A stretch of 64,000 nucleotides of DNA from Chitinophaga sp. E66 (lineage in GTDB: Bacteria; Bacteroidota; Bacteroidia; Chitinophagales; Chitinophagaceae). The translations under genes and the position numbers were made by a program. Positions within the stretch are counted from its first letter, which is position 1. Each line of letters opens with the position of its first letter. Under the pieces are notes generated by a model. It ran no database searches, was not told where the DNA came from, and was given only the letters and a program-made list of their open reading frames with translations. The stretch spans positions 2,976,001-3,040,000 of the forward strand of contig CP079103.1 of assembly GCA_019285755.1 (NCBI GenBank), given 5' to 3'. This document shows positions 52,228 through 62,944 of the stretch, one piece after another.

Positions 52228-53942
52228 CTATTCTTCCAGTATCCGCACTTCCGTACGGCGGTTTGCCTGGTGCTCTTCGACCGAACAGTTCACGCCGTTG
52301 GAGCAGCGGTTGACCAGCCTGGATTCTCCATAACCTTTCCACTCCAACCTGCTTCTCGAAATGCCTTGCTGTTCGAGGTACTGCACGGCAGACGCTGCGC
52401 GGCGTTCAGACAGGCGCATGTTGTAATCGTCGTTACCACGGCTATCCGTATGGGACTCCAGTGAGATCCGCATGGTGGGGTGCTCTTTCATGATCACCGC
52501 CAGGAGTCCAGCACGCGGGTCGCGTCCGGGTAGCGGATGGCGTATTTATCGAAGTCGTAATACAGGTCTTTCAGCACGATCACTTCTCCTTCTTAGGCGG
52601 AGGGGGCGGCGGAGGTGGTGGCGGTGGCGGAGGGCGGCGGCGGGGAATGATCGCGAATGCATAAATATCATCGCTACCTTTGCCGCCCGGGCGGTCAGAC
52701 GCGAAGTACCCGCTCAGGGTATCCGTCTCTATGAAATAAAAGTCATCCCTGCCGGAGTTGAAAGGCGCTCGTAAGTTACGGGGCCGACCAGTTCGTTTCG
52801 CTGCCGGTAGTATTGAAAATATCTAACCCACCCATGCCGGCATGCCCTTCGCTGGCGAAAGACAACGAGCCGTCTGGCTGGAAGACGGGGAACATTTCAT
52901 CATCTGGAGTATTGATGCCTGTGCCGCAGTTGATGGGGCTCCCCAGCTGCCGTCTGTCCCGCGAACGGAGTACCAGATGTCGGCGCCTCCCTGTCCGCCG
53001 GGGCGGTCGGAAACAAAGTAGAGCGTTTTTCCATCGGGGCTGATGGCGGCGTGGCCTACAGAGAAGTTTTTAGGATCGTTATAGGGGAACGGCGTAATGG
53101 TTTCCCCGGAGATGAGGAACAGTTCCAGCCGGCGGGTTCCTACGCGGAGGGCGCGCTTCCACCCCATCCTTTCCGTTTCGGGCCGGCCCGGGCGGCTGAC
53201 GGTGAGGTAGGCAGTGTCTCCCCGTAGCAAACCGGACCTGCGTGGAAGTCGCTCACATTGAGCACCTGCGCCAGGTCGTCCACATTCACGCGGTTGCCGT
53301 CCGCCTTTTCCTCGTTCCAGCGGAAGACGGCGAAGTATGGCAGATGGGTTTGCTTGGATATCTTTTGATCCAGTGAATGTAGCCGGTTGAAGTTGGATGT
53401 GTAAGTGAGCTGCTGCCCGTTGCGGATGGCGCCCCAGTCTGAATAAGTAGAATTGATCCGGTCTTCGTTGCGGACGCGGACGGTTTCGGGGTTGGCGAGC
53501 CATGCTTGCGCGGAATCACACCCGGCCATGCGCACCCTCACGCGGGCGGCTTCGGGGCCTGTGGCGGGGTAACGGGCGTATGCCTGGCGGGCGGAGTCGT
53601 ACTGCTCCTGCATTTTATGGAGATCTCCGATGCGGATCCAAAGACTGTCCGATCCCGGGTCTCTGGCGATGCCTTCGCGATATGCGGAGATGGCGGCTCC
53701 GGGGTCTCCGTTCATTTCAGCCGAGTATCCCAGCCGGTAGAAAACGTAGGGTTTGGCCTTCTTATGGCCGGCCAGCTTCTCGTAGATGGGAGCGGCTTTA
53801 TCGAACTGCCAGGTGACGAAATAGCGGTCGCCCAGCTGTTCGTAAGTGGGTTGTTGCTGTGCGGAGGCGGACAGGGTTAAAAATACCCCAATACACCGAG
53901 GGCATAGAAATGCGGCTTTTTACACATCGTTTTGTTTTTCAT
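52228..53942 (-). CDS. OmpA-like protein with PD40 propeller and polyproline linker
   Basis: About 570 residues. Signal peptide (MCKKPHFYALGVLGVF once one G is restored near 53890), TPR-like repeats (DPGSDSLWIRIGDLHKMQEQ), a PD40/WD40-like propeller (GHAAISPDGKTLYFVSDRPG), a 13-proline linker between RRR and KKEK, and a C-terminal OmpA domain (YYDFDKYAIRYPDATRVLD, SHTDSRGNDDYNMRLSERRA). The OmpA domain binds peptidoglycan, so the protein probably anchors the outer membrane, as in PorE-like proteins. Many frame slips occur (near 53890, 53215, 53160, 52900, 52830, 52500), so the middle is uncertain. The ATG at 53942 is preferred to one five codons later. Confidence 0.85.
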
Positions 53943-54005
53943 GTAACCTATCATAATAACCCCCATTCCGTAGAATTGTTTGTTTTTGAGGCTACCGGGC
54001 ATAAC

Positions 54006-54042
54006 AAAGGCGGCCCTTTGGATTGCTCCGGGTCCGCCCTTT
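54006..54042 (-). terminator. Hairpin after the AraC gene
   Basis: Arms aaaggcggccc and gggtccgcccttt can pair with one mismatch. It lies about 63 bases after the minus-strand AraC stop; the T run is weak. Confidence 0.4.
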
Positions 54043-54104
54043 GTCATGTATAGATACCCTTTTCCAGGCACTATATTGGTTTTATCATAGGAATATGGTA
54101 TTCG

Positions 54105-54992
54105 TTATTGCGCCTTGCCGAAGTGCGCCGGTTCTACGCGGAAGTACTTCCGGAAGGCAATTCGGAAAGCGGCCACCGAATCGAACCCGGTATTGGATGC
54201 GATAAGGGAAAAGGGCGTCTTCGTGGTCATCAGGGCACGGTGTGCCACTTGCATCCGGCGGTCCAGGATAAGCTCCGGGATGGTCCGTCCGTAGCGGGCG
54301 AAAAGGAGGCTTCCAGCAGAGCGGGATCCAACATAAAGCGGGCCGCCAGCGTATCTGCTGAATGATGCCCTGTAAAGTTCCTGCGTATGAAATGGTAGCA
54401 GGCTGCTGTCTTTTTCCGGTTTTTGGCGGCCATGCGGAGATCGCTGTTGCCCAGTTGAATGGTGCGGAGATACACCGTTAGCAATGTTACCGCCTGCCGG
54501 TGTATGTAATATTCGGGGGATCGCCGGCCCGCCGGGAAAGGAGCATGTTCTTTAATGCGTGCCGGCATACTTCGTTGATGGGAACGGCCCGCCCGTTGAT
54601 ACGCCCTTCACCATTAAGGATATCCGGTGTGAGGAGGCGCTTCAGTTCGGGAAATTTCTCCAGGATATCCGCGGCGCGTTCCGGCCGGAAATGAATATAA
54701 AAACTGCCTGACCATCGTCCCCGTTCGAGGGGATCCATGTTATGGAAGGTTTTAAGATTGCACAGGCCTAACCGGTAATTTTGGAGGGCGTCTGCTTGCG
54801 GTTCTCCGTCAGCGCAAGGACATTACTGACAGGCATAAGGTGGAGGACGATGTTGTCATCATCTTCATTCCAGAATTTAGCGAGGGGCAGCAGGCCCTTC
54901 AGGTCGTTTGCCGGAATACTGGCGATGGGCATAACCATACGATCCATCATACTTACCGTATTTTGGTCATAATTGCGTATTGCCCAAAGCAA
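54105..54992 (-). CDS. AraC family transcriptional regulator
   Basis: About 295 residues after repair. The N-terminal half (FYIHFRPERAADILEKFPEL, INGRAVPINEVCRHALKNML) is a ligand-sensing part of no clear family. The C-terminal AraC DNA-binding domain reads ADTLAARFMLDPALLEASF, then, after a slip near 54300, FARYGRTIPELILDRRMQVA and GFDSVAAFRIAFRKYFRVEP, ending AHFGKAQ. Frame slips near 54765, 54500 and 54300. It has a free upstream region of 250 bases and no divergent partner in this window, so its target is unclear. Confidence 0.82.
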
Positions 54993-55186
54993 AATTGGAA
55001 AAAAATTTAAAACGGGGTGCTCATAGCATAGTTTGTCGGTGCGGACGTCACGCGTAAGTCAAACCGGAGAAAACAGCATCTACTAGAATAGATCTTGTCG
55101 TTTCGTATGTTCTAATAATATAAATGCAAAAACATACCCTCTGGGGTGTATCCGTTGAGAAAAATATTTTCATTTCGATAAAAAAA

Positions 55187-55218
55187 GCGGCGGAAGACCT
55201 GGGTAGGACTTCCGCCGC
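55187..55218 (-). terminator. Terminator of the cytochrome fusion gene
   Basis: A 10-bp stem gcggcggaag/cttccgccgc with a 12-base loop. On the minus strand it is followed by a run of seven T, 25 bases after the stop at 55243. Confidence 0.88.
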
Positions 55219-55242
55219 CTGGCGATAATTTCATTGAGAGGA

Positions 55243-57210
55243 TCAGTTCAGCGTGTTGATCCAGCTGGCGATGCGGAGTGCATCGGCTTTCGGCACTGGG
55301 GCATGGGCGGCATTTCGGTAGCGTAGCCGGCCAGTTTTCAGGATTCGGGTTATAGATCAGCTTTACGATCATATCGTTAGTGTACTTTTTACGCGCGATG
55401 TCCTTGAAAGCGGGGCCTACCTGTTTCTTGTCTGCGTTGTGGCAGGCGGAGCAGGTATATTTCGCCAGGAGGGGCTTTACTTCCTCGTAGGTCGCGGCTT
55501 TGGGAGCGGCCGGCTTGGCTGCGGCTGTTTCGCCGGGTTTGGTGGCAGCTTTGGCGGGCGCAGTTTTCGCTTTCGCGGCTTCCGCTGCTTTCGCTTTGGC
55601 GGAGGCGGCTTCAGCTTCTTTCACCGAGTTGCGGGTGCTCACCTCGCTCATGGCCAGTTTGGCGCCGTCGGGGATATTGTTGAGCGTATAGTAAGCGCTG
55701 GGGTGCACGGCCGAATAGAAATAATCTTTCTCGCGCACGCCGTCTACAGAAATATGGTGGATGTAGTACTGGCGCAGGTTATCGATAATCAGGCGCACTT
55801 TGGTGCCGTCTTCCGATACTTTCACACCTTTCACTTCGCTTTTCGGTGTTCACGGTAGGGCTGCCATATACAGGATGGTACTTGTAGATGAAGCTTTCCA
55901 CGGAGTAAGCGGCCAGGTCGGCGGCGGATTTCTTGTCTACCGGCAGGGTAAACTCGATTTCGAAGCCATCGGGCATTGCTTTAACCGTTTTCATTTCGAA
56001 GGGGATGCGGTTGTTCCATGCCAGGCGCTGCAAACCTTCGTTCGCATCACCGGCGGAACCCCAGCCGCGGTTGGTTTCGCCTACGTACAGGGAACCGTCT
56101 TTCCCCAGGCCATGCGCAGCACGCCAGACTGGAAGCCGCCCGGAAATCGAAGGCTACGCCCTGGTACTCACCTTTTACTTTTTCCATCACCACCCGCATG
56201 ATCTTGCTCTGGCCCTGGTCGCCCACGAGGATCTGCCCGGCGAAGGGACCGAAGGTATTCTCGGGGATGGGGAGGATCTCGGAGTTGGAGATACCCAGTA
56301 CGCCGTGCGGAAGCCACACAGCCGGCAGTTTGATCTGCGGGATGGCTTTCTTCACTTCGAAGAGCGTTTTGAACTGCTCGTCCACCACGTTCTCAGGCTT
56401 CACCATACGGCCCTGGTCGTTGCGGATGCGGCGCTGGTCTACCTGCTTGTATAAGTCTTCGTCTTTCAGTTTGAGGGGGAGTTCGGCATGTCGGTCCACC
56501 GGAGGCCGGCGGGGTGCCCAACGAAATCGCCTTTCCGTACCTGCCAAACGCCACCAGAGCCCATCCAGTCGCCCTGGTTCTCGGAGTAGAACAGTTCGCC
56601 ATCGATCATACCGAGGCCACAGGGGAGCGCATGCCGGTTGCCCAGGGCTCCATCTGGCTGCCATCCGGGGCGATGTGCATCACCCAACCGCGCCAGGGAA
56701 CGCGGCTTTCACCGCGCCACCATTCTTCGTTACCGAAAGCAACGTTGCCGGATACGAAGAAGGATCCGTCGGGCGCCAGTTTAGGCCCGAAGCTGTATTC
56801 GTGATAGTGACCGGAGAGCGGCCAGGCGTATACGGTTTCATACACGTCGGCTTTACCGTCGTTATTGGTATCGGAAAGCCGGGTCAGCTCACCGCGCTGC
56901 GCGCAGTAGAGATCGCCGTTCTTATAAGCGAGGCCCAGCACTTCATGGAGGCCGGAGGCGAACTTACGGAAATGAGGGCGGCGGCTGGAGGGGTTCTCCA
57001 CGATGTAGATATCGCCGCGGCGGGTGGCCACGCCAGGTCGCCGTTAGGCAGTACGGCAAGACCGCCGACTTCCAGGAGCGTACCTTCCGGCGCACTCACT
57101 TTCAGGATGCGGAAATAGTCTTCTTCTTTCGGCGTTTCCTGCGCTGAGGAAGACAGTTGCGTCATCAGCGGCAGCAGGCACATCGCCGCTTTTTTGATTA
57201 TATGCTTCAT
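55243..57210 (-). CDS. Propeller dehydrogenase-like protein fused to cytochrome c
   Basis: About 655 residues. Signal peptide (MKHIIKKAAMCLLPLMTQLS), a six-bladed propeller like soluble sugar dehydrogenases and PVC-type membrane-bound dehydrogenases (GLAVLPNGDLAW, SFGPKLAPDGSFFVSGNVAF, GVLGISNSEILPIP, GQILVGDQGQSK), a beta-rich domain, an Ala/Lys-rich linker (about 45 residues) and a C-terminal cytochrome c (YTCSACHNADKKQVGPAF, with MPPM as likely Met ligand). It could pass electrons from a periplasmic carbohydrate oxidation. The frame slips near 57030, 56620, 56120, 55850 and 55310. It is 20 bases downstream of the DUF1080 gene. Confidence 0.85.
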
Positions 57211-57230
57211 TGCGATCATTCAGTCATTGG

Positions 57231-59066
57231 TTAGAAAAGGATGGAATAGCTCAGCTTGCCGCGAACGGGAACGATCAGTTCCTGGCGGTTGCCGGAGGTG
57301 CGAACCACGGGTTTGGCGCCGCCGGCGTCGGTTAGGCGGAGGTAGAAAGATTTGCCGTCTACCACGTACAGGTCTTTATCCACCTGTTCGATCTGAGCGC
57401 CTTCAGCGAGCCTGGCGAAGAGATCGGCCGCGGGTGCGTTCACTTCCAGGTAGCGGGTGAAGCCGGAGCCGTCGGGGAGTACGCGGATGGCGTCTGTCAC
57501 CGCGCTGCCGAAGATCTGGTAGCGGAATGTAGGACGGTCCTTATCATCGAGCACATATCCTTTGGGGCGGAACCCGGAGCCGGTGGAATCTGCATTCCAG
57601 GCGGCGCCGGCGTCTGCCAGGCGGTTGAGGGTGAAGGCGGGCATGCCAAAGCGCTGGAGGGCGCCGATGGGCCGCGCGGTGCCGTTGCCGCGCTCGTGCC
57701 ACATGGGGGTAGTTTCGAGGAAGCGGCCGCGCCATACCTGTACGATAGCGCCGTTATCGAGATCGTAGGTGTAATGTACTTTCTCGGGGCTGCCAACGGA
57801 AATGGCGTGGGTGATCTTTTCGCGCCCGGGTACATCCATAAAGCTGCGGAGCAGGGTATTCTGGTCTGCTTCCACGAGGATGGGGTCGGTATCGTCCGGC
57901 GTGATGGGATCGCCGAAACGAGTTTCGCGGAGGCCGTTGCCGGCGATAGCGAACCCGAGGGTGGGCGCACCCCAGTCGCCCTCGCGGCCGTAGATGATCT
58001 CTACATCGGAAGCGCCGGCGGGAAGGGTAACTTTACCTCTGCCGTTGCCGCCGTATGCTGCAATGTATTTGCCGTTAACTTTCAGGCTGGCGCCGCCGCC
58101 GGAGGCGATCACCGCTACGAAATAGTCGCCGGCCTGCTGAACGTTGAGCTTACCTGTGTAGCGGAGCTGGTAGCCGTGGGTGAAGGGGCCTGCGTTGGCG
58201 GTGAGCCCTGTTCCCGAACCTTTTGCTTCGGCTTTAGCGGTGGAGGGGTCCAGCTCGCGGGCGTTGGCTACTTTGTATACGGTGTATTCCAGGCCTGTGA
58301 GCGTGGGGCGCGGGGCGGAATAATCGGTGATGTTGATATTGCGGAATGCAACGGCGCCATGGTCGCCCTGGATGCGCAGGGGCCTGTGGCGGCTTCGTTG
58401 CCATCGGCGCCGCGGGTTACGCCCTGGAGCTCAACGTTTTCGTGGATGGTTACGCCGTTGAGTTCGGCGCGGATGATGCGTGCGTTTTCAATTTTATTAC
58501 CGGCTGCGTCGAAGCGGGGCGCCTGGAAGGAGACCTTCAGGTGTTGCCAGAGGCCGGGGCCTTGCTGGCGTTCTGGCGGGGGCGTAGCCCTGGTACCCTT
58601 TCTGGCCTTCGGGTTTGGAATCATCCCAACGCTCGTAGATACCACCGTTATCGCCTGCGCGTGGGGCGGGGTTGCCCCAGCTGTCGAGCAGTTGCAGCTC
58701 GTAGCGGCCCTGGAAGTAGATGCCGGAGTTGGAACCCGCGGCCATCATGTAATCCAGTTCCAGGTCGATATCTCCGTGTTGGAAATTGGAGTAGAGATCC
58801 TGCCCATGCTGTTTCTTACCGGGAAGGTTCACCAGTACGCCGGTGCCTTTTACGGTTTCGAGGGCATCGGGTTTGTTCAGTCTGGCGGACGCGTCGCCGG
58901 CGATCTGCCATGCGCCGCCGGGTTGGCGGAAGGCGGACAGGTCCGTCAGCGCCCATTTTCCGGATTGCGCCGCAGCAGGCTGGGCCAGCATCATGCCGGC
59001 GCCGCATGCATACAAAAAGCCGATCATGGACCGGCTTACAAAACTGCGATTCGATTTTTGTACCAT
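57231..59066 (-). CDS. DUF1080 (3-keto-disaccharide hydrolase-like) protein
   Basis: About 612 residues. Signal peptide (MIGFLYACGAGMMLAQPAAA), then a DUF1080 jelly roll (about residues 40-235) with DIDLELDYMMAAGSNSGIYF and GRYELQLLDSWGNPAPRAGD. After it comes a PA14-like domain (YQLRYTGKLNVQQAGDYFVA, YGREGDWGAPTLGF) and a longer C-terminal region ending VRGKLSYSILF. DUF1080 domains in recent work hydrolyse 3-keto-glycosides. The start fits the signal peptide at 59066. The frame slips near 58575 and 58390. It is the first gene of a two-gene operon with the cytochrome fusion. Confidence 0.85.
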
Positions 59067-59400
59067 AGTGGCTCAAAATAACTATTGTTTCCATCCCCGG
59101 GCCGAAAATCCACGGGTGGTAAAGCGTGCGGGTTACCCTTGCTCAAATGCCCGGCTATATCGTTTTAGCATTAAATCAGCGGAATGCAGGAAAACGGGGG
59201 CCTTGGCGTGGCAAAACGAGGGTATCAACTTGTTTAGCAGGTGCTTGACGGGCGGGCGGGATTTGTTACATGAACGGAGGGAATGCGGGGCGGGCGGTAA
59301 AACTTTACGGGTTGGCGGGCCGGCAGGGAAAGCAAAAAACCGGCAGCACAAACGGCTGCCGGCGTGGATCTCTCCGCACGCATGCCTGCATGCAGATCGT
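59067..59400. other. Intergenic stretch with terminator only
   Basis: 334 bases upstream of DUF1080 and downstream of DUF4345. Apart from the hairpin at 59340 I see no gene; several open frames here are antisense shadows or lack any recognisable content. A promoter for the DUF1080 operon should lie near 59070-59140, but no clear TAnnTTTG element is visible. Confidence 0.35.
59340..59362 (-). terminator. Terminator of the DUF4345 gene
   Basis: Perfect 8-bp stem ccggcagc/gctgccgg with a 7-base loop. On the minus strand it is followed by a run of T, 39 bases after the stop at 59401. Confidence 0.85.
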
Positions 59401-59817
59401 TTATGCCCGCTCTAACCGGGCGGTCCTTGCCTGGAAGAAAAGTAAAACAGCGCCTGCGATAAACAGGAATGATTCCGTCATAAGCCATTGCTGCCCGAAA
59501 GCGCCCAACGGCCCCTCCATGCCCAGGGTCATCAACCTCGACAACGCGTAAAAACCCCATAACATCACCAGGAACAGCAAGCCCTGCTTCTCGTCGCGGA
59601 AAGCCCAACGCAGGAGCATCACCACGATCGTCAACCCCACCCCGCCATACACGCCGCGGATAGAACTGAATGAATCGGGATTCGGCAGTTTGACCTGCAC
59701 CAGGTCCATCACTGCCTGCGGGCTTGCAAAGGCCATTATGCTTACATATAGCAGGCTGATGGCGGAAAAGATGATATAAATGCGGGAAAGGATGCGGAGT
59801 GTTTTGTGTTGCTTCAT
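59401..59817 (-). CDS. DUF4345 membrane protein
   Basis: An intact 138-residue frame with four membrane helices (IIFSAISLLYVSIMAFAS, GGVGLTIVVMLLRWAF, GLLFLVMLWGFYALSRLM, SFLFIAGAVLLFFQ). SFSSIRGVYGGVGL between helices 1 and 2 is typical of DUF4345. The role is unknown. It is downstream of the NmrA-type gene on the same strand with a 101-base gap. Confidence 0.8.
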   Translation of the reverse strand: MKQHKTLRILSRIYIIFSAISLLYVSIMAFASPQAVMDLVQVKLPNPDSFSSIRGVYGGVGLTIVVMLLRWAFRDEKQGLLFLVMLWGFYALSRLMTLGMEGPLGAFGQQWLMTESFLFIAGAVLLFFQARTARLERA

Positions 59818-59918
59818 GATGCGTGTACATTTTGTTTACGCCACAAAGGTGTATCTGCGGCACAAAAAAATCTTGGCGCCTGCCAAGATTTTCAAGTCTT
59901 TCGATACAGATCAGATTA

Positions 59919-60778
59919 TCACTTTCCATACACCTTTGCCAGCAACGCTTCAGGCTGCATTGGCTGCCTCCCAAGTATACGCTCCAGCTCCGGCCCTGGC
60001 GTGTCAAACTCTCCCGCTTTGATGGCCAGCGCCCACGACAGTGCGGCATCCGCCGCCTCGGCCGAAGCGCCCTGCTGCCGTAGCGTGGCCAGGAACTCCT
60101 GCGGTTCCGGTGATACGTATTCGATCTTGCGGCCCGAGATTTTACCGATTACGCCGGCAATGTCGCCATAGCTCCAGGCGGCGGTGTTCGAAAAGTTATA
60201 CGACTGGCCGGCATGGCCATCGGATAATAAGATATTCGCAGCCGCCTCCGCCATATCCGCCCGGGCGGCGAAAGCCGTTTTCCCTTCGCCGGCGGGCTGA
60301 TAGATGACCCCGTTATCCACGACATCTTTGCCAATGAAGAACGGGACGAAGTCGAGATAAAGATTATGCAACAGGAAAGTAAACGGCAGGCCTGACGCAC
60401 GGATCGCCGCCTCTGTTTTTAAATGCCCCTCGGCCACCGCGGCGATGGGCGACCGGCCCGAGGTATCCTTCCGCTGGAAGCTGGTGTAGATGATCTGTCC
60501 CACCCCGGCATCACGTGCGGCGTTTACCACGTTCAAATGCTGCTCCAGCCGCCGCTCCACATCGTTGCCCGACACGAAATACAGGCGGTCCACTCCCTGA
60601 AGGCGTTCACCAACGATGCGGGATCGTTATAATCCGCCTGCCTGACCGCCACATGCAATCCTTCCGCCTTCGCCGGGTTCCGCGCCAGCGCGGCTACGTT
60701 CGCCGCATCCGTACGTTGCAGCAGGTGGTGTAAAACCAGTTTTCCGAGATGGCCGGTAACGCCTGTAACTAATATCAT
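59919..60778 (-). CDS. NmrA/SDR-type NAD(P)H-binding reductase (QorB-like)
   Basis: About 286 residues. The Rossmann motif is ILVTGVTGHLGKLVLHHLLQ (GxxGxxG). Later parts (IIYTSFQRKDTSGRSPIAAV, GLPFTFLLHNLYLDFVPFFI, FNFSNTAAWSYGD-like block and EFLATLRQQGAS) match the NAD(P)H quinone oxidoreductase QorB/YtfG group. It probably reduces quinones or other small electrophiles. The frame slips near 60605. Its start is 82 bases from the divergent pyruvate oxidase gene. Confidence 0.87.
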
Positions 60779-60859
60779 AACCGATTCATTTAAAATATCT
60801 TGAATCCAGACAACTATTCCTCCGGATGCCTGTTATAACTCTGAAAAAACAACACGCAA

Positions 60860-62596
60860 ATGGCCCAAACTGTTGCAGAACAGATCGTTCAAATGCTGCG
60901 CGACGCGGGTGTGGAAAGAATTTACGCCGTAACGGGCGACAGTCTCAACCATCTCAACGACGCCATCCGCCGCGATGGCAACATCCAGTGGGTGCACGTC
61001 CGCCATGAGGAGACGGCCGCTTACGCCGCCGGTGCGGAAGCGCAGCTGACGGGAAAGATCGCCTGTTGCGCGGGCAGCTGCGGACCGGGCCATGTGCATC
61101 TCATCAACGGGCTGTATGACGCGCACCGTTCCGGCGCCCCTGTGCTGGCGATCGCTTCGGCCATTCCGTCCCGCGAGTTTGGGTCGGGGTACTTCCAGGA
61201 AACGAACATCCACAAGCTTTTCGACGATTGCAGCTATTATTGTGAAATGGCGACCACCGCCGCCCAGGCGCCCCGGATGCTGCAAATGGCCATGCAGACG
61301 GCCGTGAGCCGCAGCGGCGTGGCGGTGTTTGGCCTGCCGGGCGACGTATCGGAGATGGACGCTGAAAAAGCCGAATCCTCCCATTCCATCTTCCCTACCC
61401 GTTCCGGCATCATCCCATCCACCGGCGAGCTGGCGCAACTGGCCGAAACGCTCAACGCCAGCGAAAAGGTGACCATCTTCTGCGGTATCGGCGCTACCGG
61501 CGCGCACCCGGAGGTGACCGACTGGCCAATGCCCTGCAGGCGCCTTTAGGATACTCTTTCCGGGGCAAAATGGCCATCCAGCACGATAATCCTTTTGAAG
61601 TGGGCATGACCGGCCTGCTGGGCCTCCTTCGGCCTATCACGCCATGCACCATGCCGATACTTTGCTGCTGCTGGGGACCGACTTCCCTACACCCCTTTCC
61701 TCCCGGATAACACCCGCGTCATCCAGATCGACGCGCAGGCCGAACGGTTAGGAAGGAGGGCGCACCTGCACCAGGGGCTTCACGGCACCATCCGGGAAAC
61801 ACTCGCCGCATTATTGCCGCTCATTCAGCCCAAACCCAAAGGCAGCTTCCTGGACGACGAGCTGAAGCTATACGCCAAAGTAAAAGACCGCCTGCAGTCT
61901 TATGTGAAAGACGCCGGCGGGGAAAATAAAATCCACCCCGAATTCGTGGCCGCAACGATCAACGATCTGGCCCCGCCAGATACCGTTTTCACCGTAGATA
62001 CGGGCATGACCTGCGTCTGGGCGGCACGCTACCTCTCCTCCACCGGCGCCCGCGATCTGCTCGGCTCCTTCAACCACGGCTCCATGGCCAATGCCCTCCC
62101 GCAGGCCATCGGCGCGGCGCTTTGTGCGCCCGAACGCACCGTGGTGGCGCTCTGCGGCGACGGCGGGCTATCCATGACCACCGGCGACCTGGCCACGATC
62201 GCGCAATATAAGCTCCCGGTGAAGGTCATCGTGTTCAACAACCGTTCACTCGGCATGGTGAAACTGGAAATGGAAGTAGCCGGGCTCCCCGACTGGCAGA
62301 CGGACATGCATAACCCGGATTTCGCCATGTTGGCGCAGGCTTATGGCCTCCCCGGGATCACCATTTCCCAGCCGGATAAGGTAAAAGAGTCTATTAGCCA
62401 GGCCCTGTCCCAGCCAGGCCCCATCCTGTTGAACATTATGACAGACCCCAATGCGCTGGCTATGCCACCGAAGATCCAGCTCGCGCAGGTCCGCGGGATG
62501 GCAGCTTCCATGACAAAACTGATGCTGAACGGCGAGTTCGAAGAAGTATGGGAAACCATCAAGAGCAACATCCGCCACGCAAAGGAATTACTTTGA
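60860..62596 (+). CDS. poxB: Thiamine-diphosphate enzyme, pyruvate dehydrogenase (quinone)/oxidase type
   Basis: About 580 residues. The N-terminal PYR domain has QMLRDAGVERIYAVTGDSLN and the catalytic Glu in VRHEETAAYAAGAEAQLTG. The C-terminal PP domain has GSFNHGSMANALPQAIGAAL and the cofactor motif ALCGDGGLSM with NNRSLG about 26 residues later. LGMVKLEMEVAGLPDWQTDM is typical of PoxB-like proteins. The enzyme decarboxylates pyruvate to acetate, passing electrons to quinone in E. coli PoxB, or to oxygen in oxidases. The frame slips near 61515, 61620 and 61690, all in the central FAD-binding domain. A terminator follows. Confidence 0.9.
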
Positions 62597-62629
62597 AAAC
62601 CCTGAAACCACGCCAGTCACCCCTGGCGA

Positions 62630-62666
62630 AAAAGCCTGTCTGCCGGAACCGCGGCGACAGGCTTTT
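62630..62666 (+). terminator. Terminator of the pyruvate oxidase gene
   Basis: Perfect 11-bp stem aaaagcctgtc/gacaggctttt with a 15-base loop and a trailing T run, 34 bases after the poxB stop. Confidence 0.85.
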
Positions 62667-62707
62667 GACTTATTTACCTTTTTCCTTCCCTCAACATTCT
62701 ATCAACC

Positions 62708-62795
62708 TTCAGTTAAAATTCGGTCTTCCTTCAGTCTTCCTTCAGTCTTCCTTCAGTCAACGTTCGGTCAACATTCGGTCTGCTTTTAGCCAAAC
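62708..62795. repeat. Eight phased 11-bp direct repeats
   Basis: Eight consecutive 11-base units with consensus TTC[AG]GTC[TA][TA]C[CGA]. Units start at 62708, 62719, 62730, 62741, 62752, 62763, 62774 and 62785; the two outermost are degenerate (TTCAGTTAAAA and TTTAGCCAAAC). Units 3 and 4 are identical. A 13-base inverted copy, TTGACTGAAGGAA, lies at 62808-62820 and matches 62748-62760 exactly. The 11-base period is one DNA helical turn. Confidence 0.9.
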
Positions 62796-62944
62796 ACCGA
62801 CAAACCCTTGACTGAAGGAATGTTATTAAATGATTGATAATCAACACTAAATAATCTAATCCACTATCAACAATGTCACAGTACGGTCATGAGGTTAAAG
62901 TAATTACGTCCAATGGCATGAATTTGCCGGAGACGGTTCTTTAC

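Larger units (their letters stand above)
62597..62944. other. Intergenic region between convergent genes
   Basis: 348 bases between the stops of poxB and the rhamnosidase gene. It contains the poxB terminator (62630-62666), the phased repeat block (62708-62795) and an inverted copy of the repeat (62808-62820), then AT-rich sequence. An open frame from 62873 (starting MSQYGHEVKVITSNG) is not supported as a gene. Confidence 0.6.

Noticed and set aside
57696..59081. 461-codon open frame on the plus strand
   Set aside because: Antisense to the DUF1080 gene, whose conserved motifs lie on the minus strand.
62708..62795. CRISPR array
   Set aside because: Units are contiguous 11-mers without spacers, and no cas genes are present.
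62708..62820. Plasmid-type iterons and replication origin
   Set aside because: No rep or dnaA-like gene nearby and repeats shorter than usual iterons; the neighbourhood is chromosomal.
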